A stretch of 41,874 nucleotides of DNA. Origin: Neoroseomonas oryzicola. GTDB lineage: Bacteria; Pseudomonadota; Alphaproteobacteria; Acetobacterales; Acetobacteraceae. This document shows, piece after piece, positions 7,968 through 16,066 of this stretch. The stretch lies in the NCBI RefSeq assembly GCF_012163135.1, contig NZ_JAAVUP010000019.1, forward strand, positions 1 through 41,874, given 5' to 3'. Every line of letters begins with the position of its first letter. Position 1 is the stretch's first letter. A program made the position numbers and the translations under genes. Under the pieces are notes generated by a model, which saw nothing but the letters and a program-made list of their open reading frames with translations, searched no databases and had not been told where the DNA came from.

Positions 7968-9266
7968 TCATTCGCTCTTCGAGAGCTTCTTTAGGCCGTT
8001 CCGAGAGACTTCTATCTCATGGCCACCAATATTGAGTTTGAGGCGCGAGGCTTCCCCAAGAAGTGTGGATGCTAAGTGGTCTGCGGGGCTTTGATCGGGC
8101 ATCTCGCTTCGTGTTGCGTCGGAAAAGAGGTTCCTGGATAGAGCGTCAAGAAGTTGGTTCGGTATCGGAGAGTCTTGAGAGCTTTTCCATTCGAACGAAG
8201 TCTCAACAAGCCAGCTCGCTCTATCGATATCAAGTTCCAATTGCCTTAAATGAAATTCTGCGTCGGCATGGCGATCAGACCATTTTGTTAGCCATTTGAG
8301 ATACCAAATGACAAGTCCAGCAGCAAAAAACGAAAACGCTGCGGATTTCACAGAAAAAATCGCACGAGCCCAGTAATCGCCTTCTGGAATATTTTGACTC
8401 AAAGTCCAAAAAACACCTAAAGAGGAAAGTCCAACACCTAAAATAACAGCAAAATGAATAGGCCATCGAAGTGATCGAGTCTGTTTAGTTAGTCTAAAAT
8501 GTTCTTTATATGAATTCAGCTGCTTCTTTAAGTTTTGGCGTATTTCACGTCGAGCGTGCGTATTATTTCGATCGTCGAGGGCTTGTCTCTGTGCCTCAAG
8601 GGCGTCCGCCTCATTCTTGATGGCGTCACGAAGAGTGCGCTCATCTTCGGATAATTGTACGGTCTTCTTATAGTATTCTTCTTCGAGAATTTTCTTTCTA
8701 TTATCGAATTCTTTTTCAAAATTCAGACGTTTTTCGGTGAAATTATCACTTATTGCGAGCATTTTACTTTCAAGAGCGGAAATCAGCTGGTGGTGCGTTT
8801 CAACCACGCCGCGTAGCGTGCTGCCCGGATCAGGCAATAAGAGCGGTGTAGATTTCGAAATAAGATCGTTTTGTATCAGTTGGTTGATATCAAACGCCAT
8901 AGCCGCGTCTGCATGCTCGACGCCCGATATTTGTATGGTATCGACGTAAACAGAGGGCTCGATCAAGGTTCTTGAATTCGAATTGAGTTTTGGCTCGCCC
9001 CTTTGAAAGGTCACACTGACGTGCACGGGGGAACCGTTGTTAGTTCTTCCGTGTATCGCTTTATTGGATGTTATTCGAGATACGATGTATCCATCGGATT
9101 CTATTATTTTCTCTATGATGTCGTCTGATGGAAACTTGATGGTTTCGTGTGAGCCTATGAGATTAATTGTGGAATTGGAGAAATTAAGTGTCTCTTCCAG
9201 AGCTTCAAAGAATTTGAGGGCTTGTCTGTCGGGTGTTCTTGGTATGGGCTTATATTCTTCGGTCAT
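7968..9266 (-). CDS. AT-rich gene for a coiled-coil protein with two membrane helices
   Basis: I do not recognise the family of this 432-residue protein. Residues 1-150 look like a mixed alpha/beta domain (SDGYIVSRITSNKA, VHVSVTFQRGEPKL, VYVDTIQISGV). Residues 155-255 form a long charged coiled coil. Two membrane helices follow at about 269-290 and 304-326, separated by a short loop (SQNIPEGDYWAR), then a roughly 105-residue tail ending LKLNIGGHEIEVSRNGLKKLSKSE. Both large ends probably face the cytoplasm. GC is about 38-45% against about 70% around it, and codons are A/T-ending, so it was almost certainly acquired by transfer. It stands alone between purL and purQ. A role in phage defence or stress is possible but nothing shows it. 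Confidence 0.8.
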   Translation of the reverse strand: MTEEYKPIPRTPDRQALKFFEALEETLNFSNSTINLIGSHETIKFPSDDIIEKIIESDGYIVSRITSNKAIHGRTNNGSPVHVSVTFQRGEPKLNSNSRTLIEPSVYVDTIQISGVEHADAAMAFDINQLIQNDLISKSTPLLLPDPGSTLRGVVETHHQLISALESKMLAISDNFTEKRLNFEKEFDNRKKILEEEYYKKTVQLSEDERTLRDAIKNEADALEAQRQALDDRNNTHARREIRQNLKKQLNSYKEHFRLTKQTRSLRWPIHFAVILGVGLSSLGVFWTLSQNIPEGDYWARAIFSVKSAAFSFFAAGLVIWYLKWLTKWSDRHADAEFHLRQLELDIDRASWLVETSFEWKSSQDSPIPNQLLDALSRNLFSDATRSEMPDQSPADHLASTLLGEASRLKLNIGGHEIEVSRNGLKKLSKSE

Positions 9267-9501
9267 TTGATCTCATAATCTCCGCTGCAGGGTGTCGAAC
9301 GCCCTGAGATTCGAATGATCTAAGTCAACGAATCGCGCCTGTGAACCAGATCTTGATCGTTTGGACGGTGCTATTGTCCGTAGAAGTATGCATGGCGACG
9401 CTTGCGCGCCGTCAATATGAATTCGTTGCAGGCGCGCTCCATTCGTCCCGGAAGAGCACCGTTTTCAAGCAAGTCCAAGCTGAATTGTCAGAACAGAAGG
9501 T

Positions 9502-9522
9502 GCAGGAAACTAAGTTTCCTGC
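9502..9522. repeat. Perfect hairpin, first of a tandem pair
   Basis: Arms GCAGGAAAC and GTTTCCTGC with a TAA loop give a perfect 9-bp stem. It sits 5 nt before a second hairpin. The pair looks like a dispersed extragenic palindromic element and marks the return from AT-rich to GC-rich sequence. Confidence 0.7.
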
Positions 9523-9527
9523 CGGGG

Positions 9528-9548
9528 TGCAGGGGCAGAGCCCCTGCA
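9528..9548. repeat. Perfect hairpin, second of a tandem pair
   Basis: Arms TGCAGGGGC and GCCCCTGCA with an AGA loop give a perfect 9-bp stem. The sequence type (GGGGC-AGA-GCCCC) resembles dispersed elements I recall from Acetobacteraceae genomes; that is memory, not a search. Confidence 0.7.
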
Positions 9549-9774
9549 TAGCCGCAGCGTCAGGCGGAAGCGGGGGACGCGGGCGACTTCGGCCATGGTG
9601 CGTTGGTCGCGAAAGCGTCCACGCAAGGCAAGGGCCAGGCGCGCGGGGCTGATCCGCCGATCGGTGGGGCGCGGTGACGGGGCCGGCATGGCCGCGCCGG
9701 GATATCGCTGATGACGGCGGGGCGGGCGCGGTGGCAAGCTGCGCCGGCCGGTCTTCCTCGGGATCGACAAGGCG

Positions 9775-11193
9775 ATGCGAACCCTCCTGATGCTGCTGTG
9801 CCTGCTGCCTGGCCTGGCGGTGGCGCAGAAGAACGACACGGCAGGCGGAACCGGCACGGCGCCCGCGCCGCCGGCCGTATCCTCGTCCACCAGTGCACCG
9901 CAGCCCTGCCCGGATGACGCCAGCGCCCTGGCCGGCACCGGCAGCGCGCTGACCTGCACCTGCCCGGAGGCCGGCAGCGCGCACCAGGCGGTCTGGGGCA
10001 GCGGGCCCTATACTGCCGACAGCGCCATCTGCGCCGCCGCCCTGCACGCCGGCGCGGTGTCCCGGCGCGGCGGGGCGGTGACGCTGCGCATCCTGCCCGG
10101 GCAGTCGCGCTATCCGGGCAGCACGCGGAACGGCGTGCAGAGCACCACCTACGGCTCCTACGAGGCCAGCTTCCAGTTCGACGGCGTGCAGGCTGCGACC
10201 GGGCCGCAGCCCTGCCCCGACGACATGACCGCCTATGCCGGCAGCGACGAGAAGCTCACCTGCACCTGTCCCGCCGTCGGCAGCCCGCGCGGCGCGGTCT
10301 GGGGCACTGACACCTACACCGCGGACAGCGCGGTCTGTGCCGCGGCCCTGCACGCCGGCGCGGTGTCCCGGCGCGGGGGCGAGGTAACGCTGCGCATGCT
10401 GGCGGGCCGCCCGCGCTATCCGGGCTCAACGCGCAACGGCGTGCAGAGCATCGACTACCCCGACTACGGCGCCAGCTACGCCTTTCTCGGCGTCTCCTCC
10501 GGGCCGCAGGTCTGCCCCGACACCATGCTGTCCTACGAGAACACCGACGAGACGCTGACCTGCGTCTGCTCCGGAGAGGCGGTGGCGCGCGGCACGACGA
10601 TATGGGGCAGCGGACCCTACACTGGCGATTCCAATGTCTGCCGCGCCGCCCGCCATGCCGGCGTGGTGCCGGTGACCGGCGGCAGCGTCACCGTGCGCAT
10701 GCTGCCCGGCGAGCCGCGCTACGCCGCCAGCAGCCGCAACGGCGTGCAGAGCATGGCCTTCGGCGACTACGGGTCGAGTTACCGCTTCGAGGGCGCGCAG
10801 AACATCACTGCCGCGGCCCCCGTGCAGGCGCCGGTGGCGGATTCGCTGCGGCGGACCGGCCGCGTGTCGCTCTACGTCACCTTCCGCACCAACTCCGCCG
10901 ATCTCGACATCAGCGCCGCGCCGGTGCTGCAGCAGGTGCGCGACGCGCTGCAAGAGGACCCGGCGCTGCGCCTGCGCCTGATCGGCCATACGGACAACCA
11001 GGGCGGGCCGACGGTCAACGTGCCGCTCAGCCAACGGCGTGCCCAGGCGGTGCGGGTATGGCTGGTCCAGAACGGCATCGCGCCCGACCGCCTGTTGGCC
11101 GAGGGCCGCGGCCAGAACGAGCCGATCGCGGACAATGCGAGCGAGCCGGGCCGGGCGCTCAACCGTCGGGTCGAGGCGGTACGGGTGGAGTGA
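9775..11193 (+). CDS. Secreted protein with three LCCL domains and an OmpA domain
   Basis: The 472-residue product has a signal peptide (MRTLLMLLCLLPGLAVAQ), then three LCCL-like repeats beginning at Cys45, Cys147 and Cys247. Each carries a CPDD/CPDT start, a CTC or CVC pair, an (Y)TADSAICAAALHAG or similar segment, a GG-x-VT-x-R strand and the signature RNGVQS. The C-terminus (about 365-472) is an OmpA/MotB peptidoglycan-binding domain with LIGHTDNQGG, LSQRRAQAVRVWL and ALNRRVEAVRV, including the Asp and Arg that contact peptidoglycan in the family. It should be periplasmic and wall-bound. LCCL domains are best known from eukaryotic extracellular proteins (factor C, cochlin) and their ligands are unclear. 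The gene runs against the surrounding pur genes and lies between purQ and the AT-rich gene. Confidence 0.9.
   Translation: MRTLLMLLCLLPGLAVAQKNDTAGGTGTAPAPPAVSSSTSAPQPCPDDASALAGTGSALTCTCPEAGSAHQAVWGSGPYTADSAICAAALHAGAVSRRGGAVTLRILPGQSRYPGSTRNGVQSTTYGSYEASFQFDGVQAATGPQPCPDDMTAYAGSDEKLTCTCPAVGSPRGAVWGTDTYTADSAVCAAALHAGAVSRRGGEVTLRMLAGRPRYPGSTRNGVQSIDYPDYGASYAFLGVSSGPQVCPDTMLSYENTDETLTCVCSGEAVARGTTIWGSGPYTGDSNVCRAARHAGVVPVTGGSVTVRMLPGEPRYAASSRNGVQSMAFGDYGSSYRFEGAQNITAAAPVQAPVADSLRRTGRVSLYVTFRTNSADLDISAAPVLQQVRDALQEDPALRLRLIGHTDNQGGPTVNVPLSQRRAQAVRVWLVQNGIAPDRLLAEGRGQNEPIADNASEPGRALNRRVEAVRVE
9907..10806 (+). repeat. Three tandem LCCL coding repeats
   Basis: Repeat units of about 300 bp start at 9907, 10213 and 10513 (102 and 100 residues apart). 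Units 1 and 2 are closest, sharing long identical protein stretches such as AAALHAGAVSRRGG and YPGSTRNGVQS; unit 3 is more diverged. This suggests a recent duplication of unit 1 or 2 after an older one. Confidence 0.85.
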
Positions 11194-11377
11194 TCCCGCG
11201 CGGCCTTCGGCCGTCGACGGAACCGGGGCCTGGATGGTCGGCATGGCCGGCGAGGGCTTCATCTCGACCGGTTCGGCGACGTGGCGGCGGCCGAGCCCGC
11301 GGCGCGGGCGGTTGCTGCGCGGGTCGGCGTGCCGGTCTTGCGGCGCGGCACGCGCGAGGCGCCGCGCTGAGGCCTGC

Positions 11378-12073
11378 TCAGGCGGCGGTGAAGGCCTCAG
11401 CCAGGCTTTCGAACATCGGCAGGCCGTCGGTGCCGCCCATCAGCGGGTCCACCAGGTCTTCCGGGTGCGGCATCAGGCCGCAGATGCGCAGGTTGGGGGA
11501 GAGGATGCCGGCGATGTTGCGGGCGGAGCCGTTGCGGTTGGCGGCTTCGGTGACGGTGCCGTTCTCGTCGGTGTAGCGGAAGGCGACCAGGCCTTCGCCT
11601 TCCAGGCGGTCGAGCGTCGCGTCGTCGGCGAAGTAGTTGCCGTCGCCGTGGGCCATGGGGGCGCGGAAGACCGCGCCCTTCTGCCAGCGGGAGGTGAAGG
11701 CGGTGCCGGCGCGTTCGACGCGCATGTGGCAGTCCATGGACAGGAAGCGGAGGGAGGCGTTGCGGAGCAGGCCGCCGGGGAGGAGGCCGGCCTCGATCAG
11801 GATCTGGAAGCCGTTGCAGACGCCGAGGATGTGGCCGCCCTTGGCCGCGAAGTCCTTGATGTCCTTCATGACGGGGGATTGGGCGGCCATGGCGCCGCAG
11901 CGGAGGTAGTCCCCGTAGGAGAAGCCGCCGGCGAGGACGACGAGGTCGAGGCCTTTCGGCAGCTCCTCGCGGTGGAACAGCATGAGGGGGTCGCGGCCAG
12001 TCACGCGCTTGAGGGCGATGCGCATGTCGCGTTCGCGGTTGGTGCCGGGGAAGACGACGATTGCGGCTTTCAT
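11378..12073 (-). CDS. purQ: Phosphoribosylformylglycinamidine synthase subunit PurQ
   Basis: PurQ is the class I glutamine amidotransferase that supplies ammonia to PurL. The 231-residue protein starts [16 protein letters not shown] and has [18 protein letters not shown], the nucleophile in [19 protein letters not shown], and the C-terminal His-Glu of the triad in [12 protein letters not shown]. All key residues are present and the length is typical. It lies 16 nt downstream of a small membrane-protein gene that separates it from purS. The next gene downstream is in the opposite direction, so purQ is cut off from purL. Confidence 0.96.
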   Translation of the reverse strand: MKAAIVVFPGTNRERDMRIALKRVTGRDPLMLFHREELPKGLDLVVLAGGFSYGDYLRCGAMAAQSPVMKDIKDFAAKGGHILGVCNGFQILIEAGLLPGGLLRNASLRFLSMDCHMRVERAGTAFTSRWQKGAVFRAPMAHGDGNYFADDATLDRLEGEGLVAFRYTDENGTVTEAANRNGSARNIAGILSPNLRICGLMPHPEDLVDPLMGGTDGLPMFESLAEAFTAA

Positions 12074-12089
12074 GGCGTGCTTCCTGGTG

Positions 12090-12317
12090 TCAGCCGATGG
12101 CGAGGCGGAGCCAGTGGATCCCGCCGAGGACGATCATGGTGGCGCCGGCGGCGATGGCGGCGGCGGTGACCCAGCGGTTCACCGTGCGCTTGCCGCGGGT
12201 GATGATGTCGAGGCGGGGGGTGGGGCGCGAGGTGGCGAGGCGGTCTTCCCGCCAGCGCAGCCCGGTCGCGATGAGGAAGGTGAGCACCATCATCGCGACG
12301 AGGCTGGCCTTGATCAT
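12090..12317 (-). CDS. Small two-helix membrane protein between purS and purQ
   Basis: The 75-residue product has two predicted membrane helices, [20 protein letters not shown] at the N-terminus and [21 protein letters not shown] near the C-terminus, joined by a basic loop of about 30 residues ([29 protein letters not shown]). I do not recognise the family. It begins one base after the purS stop and ends 16 nt before purQ, so it is co-translated with subunits of the FGAM synthase. No function in purine synthesis is known to me for such a protein. Confidence 0.75.
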   Translation of the reverse strand: MIKASLVAMMVLTFLIATGLRWREDRLATSRPTPRLDIITRGKRTVNRWVTAAAIAAGATMIVLGGIHWLRLAIG

Positions 12318-12318
12318 G

Positions 12319-12558
12319 TCAGGCGAGCTCGACGCGGAAGGATTCGATGACCGTGTTGGCGAGGAGCTTGCGGGCCATGTCCTCGGCGGCGGACTTCGCC
12401 TTCGCGGGGTCGGTCTCGGTGAGGTCGAGCTCGATGACCTTGCCGGCGCGGACGTCGTTGACGCCGGCGAAGCCGAGGCCTTCGAGGGCGTGGGAGATGG
12501 CCTTGCCCTGGGGGTCGAGGACGCCGGCCTTGGGCATGACGTAGACGCGGGCTTTCAT
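12319..12558 (-). CDS. purS: Phosphoribosylformylglycinamidine synthase subunit PurS
   Basis: PurS is the small structural subunit that joins PurL and PurQ in the FGAM synthase complex. The 79-residue protein has the family layout: MKARVYVMPKAGVLDPQGKAI, HALEGLGFAGVNDVRAGKVIEL, and the terminal helix and strand DMARKLLANTVIESFRVEL. Length and motifs are typical. It is separated from purC by 91 bp with two strong hairpins and is followed at once by the small membrane-protein gene. Confidence 0.95.
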   Translation of the reverse strand: MKARVYVMPKAGVLDPQGKAISHALEGLGFAGVNDVRAGKVIELDLTETDPAKAKSAAEDMARKLLANTVIESFRVELA

Positions 12559-12601
12559 CGATGGGACATCCGATTCACGTTTCCGCTGCTCGACGACACG
12601 T

Positions 12602-12649
12602 GGAGAGCGCGCTCTCCGCGCGCCGTCTCCGCCCTCCGACGATCGGAGG
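12602..12649. terminator. Two hairpins in the purC-purS gap
   Basis: Directly after the purC stop lies a perfect 7-bp hairpin (arms CCTCCGA and TCGGAGG, loop CGA, 12633-12649). Next is a perfect 16-nt palindrome GGAGAGCGCGCTCTCC (12602-12617). Neither has a T-tract. They could partly terminate purC transcripts, attenuate purS, or stabilise the purC mRNA end. The role is inferred. Confidence 0.5.
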
Positions 12650-13414
12650 TCATTGCATGCTCTCCGGGCCCTTCATGTCGCGGGCGCCGGCCTCGGGCAG
12701 GATGCCGAGGCGGCGGGCGACTTCCTGGTAGCCTTCCTCGACCTTGCCGAGGTCGCGGCGGAAGCGGTCCTTGTCCATCTTCTCGCCGGTCTTGGCGTCC
12801 CACAGGCGGCAATTGTCGGGGGAGATCTCGTCGGCGAGGACGATGCGCATCTCCTCGTTTTCCCACAGGCGGCCGAATTCGAGCTTGAAGTCGACGAGGG
12901 TGATGCCGACGCCGAGGAGGAGGCCGGTGAGGAAGTCGTTCACGCGCAGCGTCAGGGCGACGATGTCGTCGAGGTCCTGGGTGGAGGCCCAGCCGAAGCA
13001 GGTGATGTGTTCCTCGGCGACCATGGGGTCACCGAGCTGGTCGTTCTTGTAGTAGTACTCGATGATCGAGCGCGGCAGGCGCTGGCCCTCGGGGATGCCG
13101 AGGCGGGTGGCGAGCGAGCCGGCGGCGACGTTCCGGACGACGACCTCGAGGGGGATGATCTCGACTTCGCGGATCAGCTGCTCGCGCATGTTGAGGCGGC
13201 GGATGAAGTGGGTCGGGATGCCGATCTCGGTCAGGCGCGTCATCAGGTATTCGCTGATGCGGTTGTTGAGCACGCCCTTGCCGGTGATGGTGCCCTTCTT
13301 CTGGGCGTTGAAGGCGGTGGCGTCGTCCTTGAAGTACTGGACGAGGGTGCCGGGTTCCGGGCCCTCGAACAGGATCTTGGCCTTGCCTTCGTAGAGCTGT
13401 CGGCGACGTGCCAT
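12650..13414 (-). CDS. purC: SAICAR synthetase PurC
   Basis: PurC couples CAIR with aspartate using ATP to give SAICAR. The 254-residue protein starts [20 protein letters not shown] and has the ATP-binding [15 protein letters not shown], the substrate segment [23 protein letters not shown] and [14 protein letters not shown]. All family signatures are intact. The ATG at 13414 is the first Met that matches the family start; the frame is open further upstream but without homology. purS, a membrane protein and purQ follow on the same strand. Confidence 0.96.
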   Translation of the reverse strand: MARRRQLYEGKAKILFEGPEPGTLVQYFKDDATAFNAQKKGTITGKGVLNNRISEYLMTRLTEIGIPTHFIRRLNMREQLIREVEIIPLEVVVRNVAAGSLATRLGIPEGQRLPRSIIEYYYKNDQLGDPMVAEEHITCFGWASTQDLDDIVALTLRVNDFLTGLLLGVGITLVDFKLEFGRLWENEEMRIVLADEISPDNCRLWDAKTGEKMDKDRFRRDLGKVEEGYQEVARRLGILPEAGARDMKGPESMQ

Positions 13415-13526
13415 GGCGGTTGGAATCCCTCGGGCCGCCGGGCCGGGGTGCCTGGCGGTGTGTTCCGGGGCGTATAGCAAGCGCGGGGCGGGAGGGCCAT
13501 TGCCCCCCGGCCAGGGCCGGTGCGCG

Positions 13527-14273
13527 TCAGGCGGCGGGGAGGGGGACGGGCGTGAAGGGGGCCTCGCTGGGGCGGCCGGCGCAGAAGAGCCAGTGGCGGC
13601 GGCCGTCGGGGGCGAGGGCCATGAGGCTCGAGCAGACGGTGCCGAAACCGTTGACGGGCGGGACGTTGAGGGTTTCGGCGATGCCGAGGGCGGGGTCGTA
13701 GGCATCGTCGGCGAGGAGGGTGGACCAGGGGGTCCAGTCGGGCGCGTCCGGGTCGGGCACGGAGGCGGCGGCGAAGCGGGGCAGGTGGCGGCGCGTTCGC
13801 GGGCTCGTGAGGTCGTTCGGGTCGTGGGCCGTGACCATGGAGAGGCCGGCGGGGAGGGGGACGATCTCGGGGCGGCCCTCGCCGAGGCCACGGATGAAGA
13901 AGGCGTCCTGCGAATCGGCGATGACCAGGTTGAAGGGGCGCCATTCGACGGCGGGCAGGGGGGCGAGGGCCTCGGCCGCGGCGGCGGCGGATGCCGCGCT
14001 GGCGGCAGCGAGGGGCAGGTCGCCGCGGGAGCGCTTGCCGGCGGCGGGGCCGAGGCTGCCGGGGCGGTTGAGGACGGCGGCGACGACGCCCGTGGGGCCG
14101 AGGGCCATCCAGGTGCCGCCGGCGGTGCGGTCGCGGCCACCCGTCACGCCGGGGCTGTCAGGCCACCAAGGGGCGGGCGAATCCCAGGCGCGGTCGAGCC
14201 GTTCGTCGCGGTTGGCGGCAAGGAGCAGTGGCCAGGGATGGCCGGGCCGCCGCAGCAGGATGACGGTGCACAT
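13527..14273 (-). CDS. NRDE (TANGO2-like) family protein
   Basis: The 248-residue protein starts [28 protein letters not shown]. It carries the name-giving N-R-D-E motif and a Cys at position 2 that resembles the nucleophile of N-terminal nucleophile hydrolases. Further family features are [21 protein letters not shown] and, near the end, [12 protein letters not shown]. The eukaryotic relative TANGO2 is linked to Golgi organisation and lipid or haem metabolism; the bacterial function is not established. It lies about 110 bp upstream of purC on the same strand with no clear functional link. Confidence 0.88.
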   Translation of the reverse strand: MCTVILLRRPGHPWPLLLAANRDERLDRAWDSPAPWWPDSPGVTGGRDRTAGGTWMALGPTGVVAAVLNRPGSLGPAAGKRSRGDLPLAAASAASAAAAAEALAPLPAVEWRPFNLVIADSQDAFFIRGLGEGRPEIVPLPAGLSMVTAHDPNDLTSPRTRRHLPRFAAASVPDPDAPDWTPWSTLLADDAYDPALGIAETLNVPPVNGFGTVCSSLMALAPDGRRHWLFCAGRPSEAPFTPVPLPAA

Positions 14274-14315
14274 GCCGGCAGGCTGCGATCGCCCGCGCCC
14301 GCCGGCAATGGGGGT

Positions 14316-14642
14316 TCAGAACCGGAAGTTCAGCGAGACGCCGGGCGGGCCGTAATAGACCGGCGGCGGCGCGTAGTAATAGTAGCGGGGCGCCGGCGCG
14401 TAGTAGACCGGCGGCGGCGCGTAGTACACGCGTGGGGCCGGCGCGTAGTAGACCGGCGGCGGTGCCACGTAGACCGGGCGCGGGGGCGGGCCCCAGCCGC
14501 GGCCGGGCGGGCCGCCCCAGCCATGGCCCGGCGGGCCGCCACCGCCACGCCAGGGCGGATCGGCCAGGGCCTGGCCCTGGGTGGCGAAAAGGCCGGCCAT
14601 CGCAGCGATGGCGACCGTACCGATGAACTTCAGGGGGCGCAT
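14316..14642 (-). CDS. Secreted Tyr/Pro/Gly-rich repeat protein
   Basis: The 108-residue product has a signal peptide (MRPLKFIGTVAIAAMAGLFATQGQALA). A Gly/Pro/Trp segment follows (PPWRGGGGPPGHGWGGPPGRGW), then imperfect repeats of PPPVYYAPAPR about 15-16 residues long, and a short end GVSLNFRF that could be an outer-membrane strand terminus. About a fifth of the mature chain is Tyr or Trp. A strong Shine-Dalgarno (AAGGAGGAGGG) lies upstream. No domain is recognised; similar low-complexity exported proteins are found in alphaproteobacteria without known roles. It sits between purB and the NRDE gene. Confidence 0.8.
   Translation of the reverse strand: MRPLKFIGTVAIAAMAGLFATQGQALADPPWRGGGGPPGHGWGGPPGRGWGPPPRPVYVAPPPVYYAPAPRVYYAPPPVYYAPAPRYYYYAPPPVYYGPPGVSLNFRF
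14348..14475 (-). repeat. Tandem coding repeats for PPPVYYAP units
   Basis: A 45-48 bp unit rich in gtagtagaccggcggcgg is repeated nearly three times within the Tyr-rich protein gene. The period matches the 15-16-residue protein repeat, so copy number could vary by slippage or recombination. Confidence 0.7.
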
Positions 14643-14728
14643 GTGAGTCCCTCCTCCTTAGGCTCGACGTTGTAGTAACGCCTTGCGGCGGAAAGACGGC
14701 GCGATTCTCACAACTTCTTTACCAATGC

Positions 14729-16066
14729 TCAGGCGTCGCCGAAGACGCGGCGGAAGATCGTGTCGACCTGCGCGAAGTCCCGACGCGGATCCATCGCGGT
14801 GTCGAGCGCGGTGGGCGTCAGCAGGGCCGAGACGGTCGCGTCGGCGAGGAGGTTGTCGCGGAAGGAGCGGCCGTCCGGCGTGCCGAGCGCGGTCCAGGTC
14901 GCCATCGCGGCGCGCTGCACGGCCGCGTAGGAATCCTCGCGGCTCATGCCCGCCTGCGTGAGCGCCAGCAGCACCTTCTGGCTGTGCACCACGCCGCCGA
15001 GCGATTCGAGGTTCGCCGTCATGCGGGCGGGATAGATGGTGAGCTTCTCTATCATCCCGGTCAGGCGGACCAGGGCGAAGTCCAGCGCGATGGTCGCGTC
15101 CGGGGCGATGACGCGCTCGACCGAGGAATGGCTGATGTCGCGCTCGTGCCAGAGGGCGACGTTCTCGAGCGCCGGGACGGCGTAGCCGCGCACCAGGCGG
15201 GCGAGGCCGGTCAGGTTCTCGCTCAGCACCGGGTTCCGCTTGTGTGGCATCGCGGAGGAGCCCTTCTGGCCGGGGTGGAAGTATTCCTCGGCTTCCCGGA
15301 CCTCGCTGCGCTGGAGGTGGCGGACCTCGGTCGCCAGGCGCTCGATGCCCGAGGCGACGACGGCCAGCGCGCAGAAGAAAGCGGCGTGCCGGTCGCGCGG
15401 GATGACCTGGGTGCTCACCGGTTCGACCGCGAGGCCGAGCTTCTCGGCCACGAAGGCCTCCACCCGCGGGTCGACGGAGGCGAAGGTGCCGACCGGGCCG
15501 GAGATGGCGCAGGTCGCGATCTCGCGCCGCGCGGCGACCAGGCGCTCGCGGCCGCGCATGAACTCGGCGTAATGGCCCGCGAGCTTGAGGCCGAAGGTGG
15601 TCGGTTCGGCGTGGATGCCGTGGCTGCGCCCGATCGTCGGCGTCGTCTTGTGCTCGATCGCCCGGGCCTTCAGCGCGGCGAGCAGCGCGTCCATGTCGGC
15701 GATCAGCAGATCGGCCGCGCGGGCCATCTGCACCGCGAGGCAGGTGTCGAGCACGTCGGACGAGGTCATGCCCTGGTGCATGAAGCGCGCCTCGGGCCCG
15801 ATGCCCTCGGCCATGAAGGTCAGGAAGGCGATGACGTCATGGCGGGTGACGCGCTCGATCTCGTCGATGCGGGCGACTTCGGCGTCGCCGATCGCCGCCG
15901 CGCGGGGGGCGCCCTTGTCGCGGATCGCGCGCGCGGCCTCGGCGGGGATGGTGCCGAGCGTCGCCATCGCCTCGGCGGCCAGGGCCTCGATCTCGAACCA
16001 GATCTTGTAGCGCGTGGCGGGCGACCAGATCGCCTCCATCTGCGGGCGGGAATAGCGCGGGACCAT
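14729..16066 (-). CDS. purB: Adenylosuccinate lyase PurB
   Basis: PurB removes fumarate from SAICAR and from adenylosuccinate. From ATG 16066 the protein is 445 residues, starting MVPRYSRPQMEAIWSP; the frame is open to 16141 but the extra residues lack family similarity. Motifs include TRHDVIAFLTF, GMTSSDVLDTCL, GRSHGIHAEPTTFGLKLAGH and the fumarase/lyase superfamily signature GSSAMPHKRNPVLSENL with its flexible-loop serines. All catalytic residues visible are normal. It heads the minus-strand run toward purC and is divergent from the terC-like gene. Confidence 0.96.
   Translation of the reverse strand: MVPRYSRPQMEAIWSPATRYKIWFEIEALAAEAMATLGTIPAEAARAIRDKGAPRAAAIGDAEVARIDEIERVTRHDVIAFLTFMAEGIGPEARFMHQGMTSSDVLDTCLAVQMARAADLLIADMDALLAALKARAIEHKTTPTIGRSHGIHAEPTTFGLKLAGHYAEFMRGRERLVAARREIATCAISGPVGTFASVDPRVEAFVAEKLGLAVEPVSTQVIPRDRHAAFFCALAVVASGIERLATEVRHLQRSEVREAEEYFHPGQKGSSAMPHKRNPVLSENLTGLARLVRGYAVPALENVALWHERDISHSSVERVIAPDATIALDFALVRLTGMIEKLTIYPARMTANLESLGGVVHSQKVLLALTQAGMSREDSYAAVQRAAMATWTALGTPDGRSFRDNLLADATVSALLTPTALDTAMDPRRDFAQVDTIFRRVFGDA

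Larger units (their letters stand above)
9267..9774. other. Intergenic stretch at the edge of the AT-rich segment
   Basis: About 500 bases without a convincing gene. The left half (to about 9500) is still relatively AT-rich and would hold the promoter of the foreign gene. The right half returns to high GC after two tandem hairpins (9502-9548). A minus-strand frame at 9510-9688 (59 codons, starting MPAPSPRPTDRR and ending in the hairpin) has codon use like a real gene but no recognised homology. It may be a remnant. Confidence 0.5.

Noticed and set aside
9341..9652. Plus-strand ORF of 103 codons beginning with a hydrophobic segment
   Set aside because: It has a GTG start without ribosome site, crosses both tandem hairpins and its second half is GC-biased low complexity. 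The hydrophobic start is short and not convincing.
11194..11370. Open frame continuing after the stop of the LCCL/OmpA gene, in the same frame, ending APR-stop
   Set aside because: It is open for 58 codons, but in 70% GC sequence open frames of this size are common. The OmpA domain is already complete at the stop, so readthrough is not needed.
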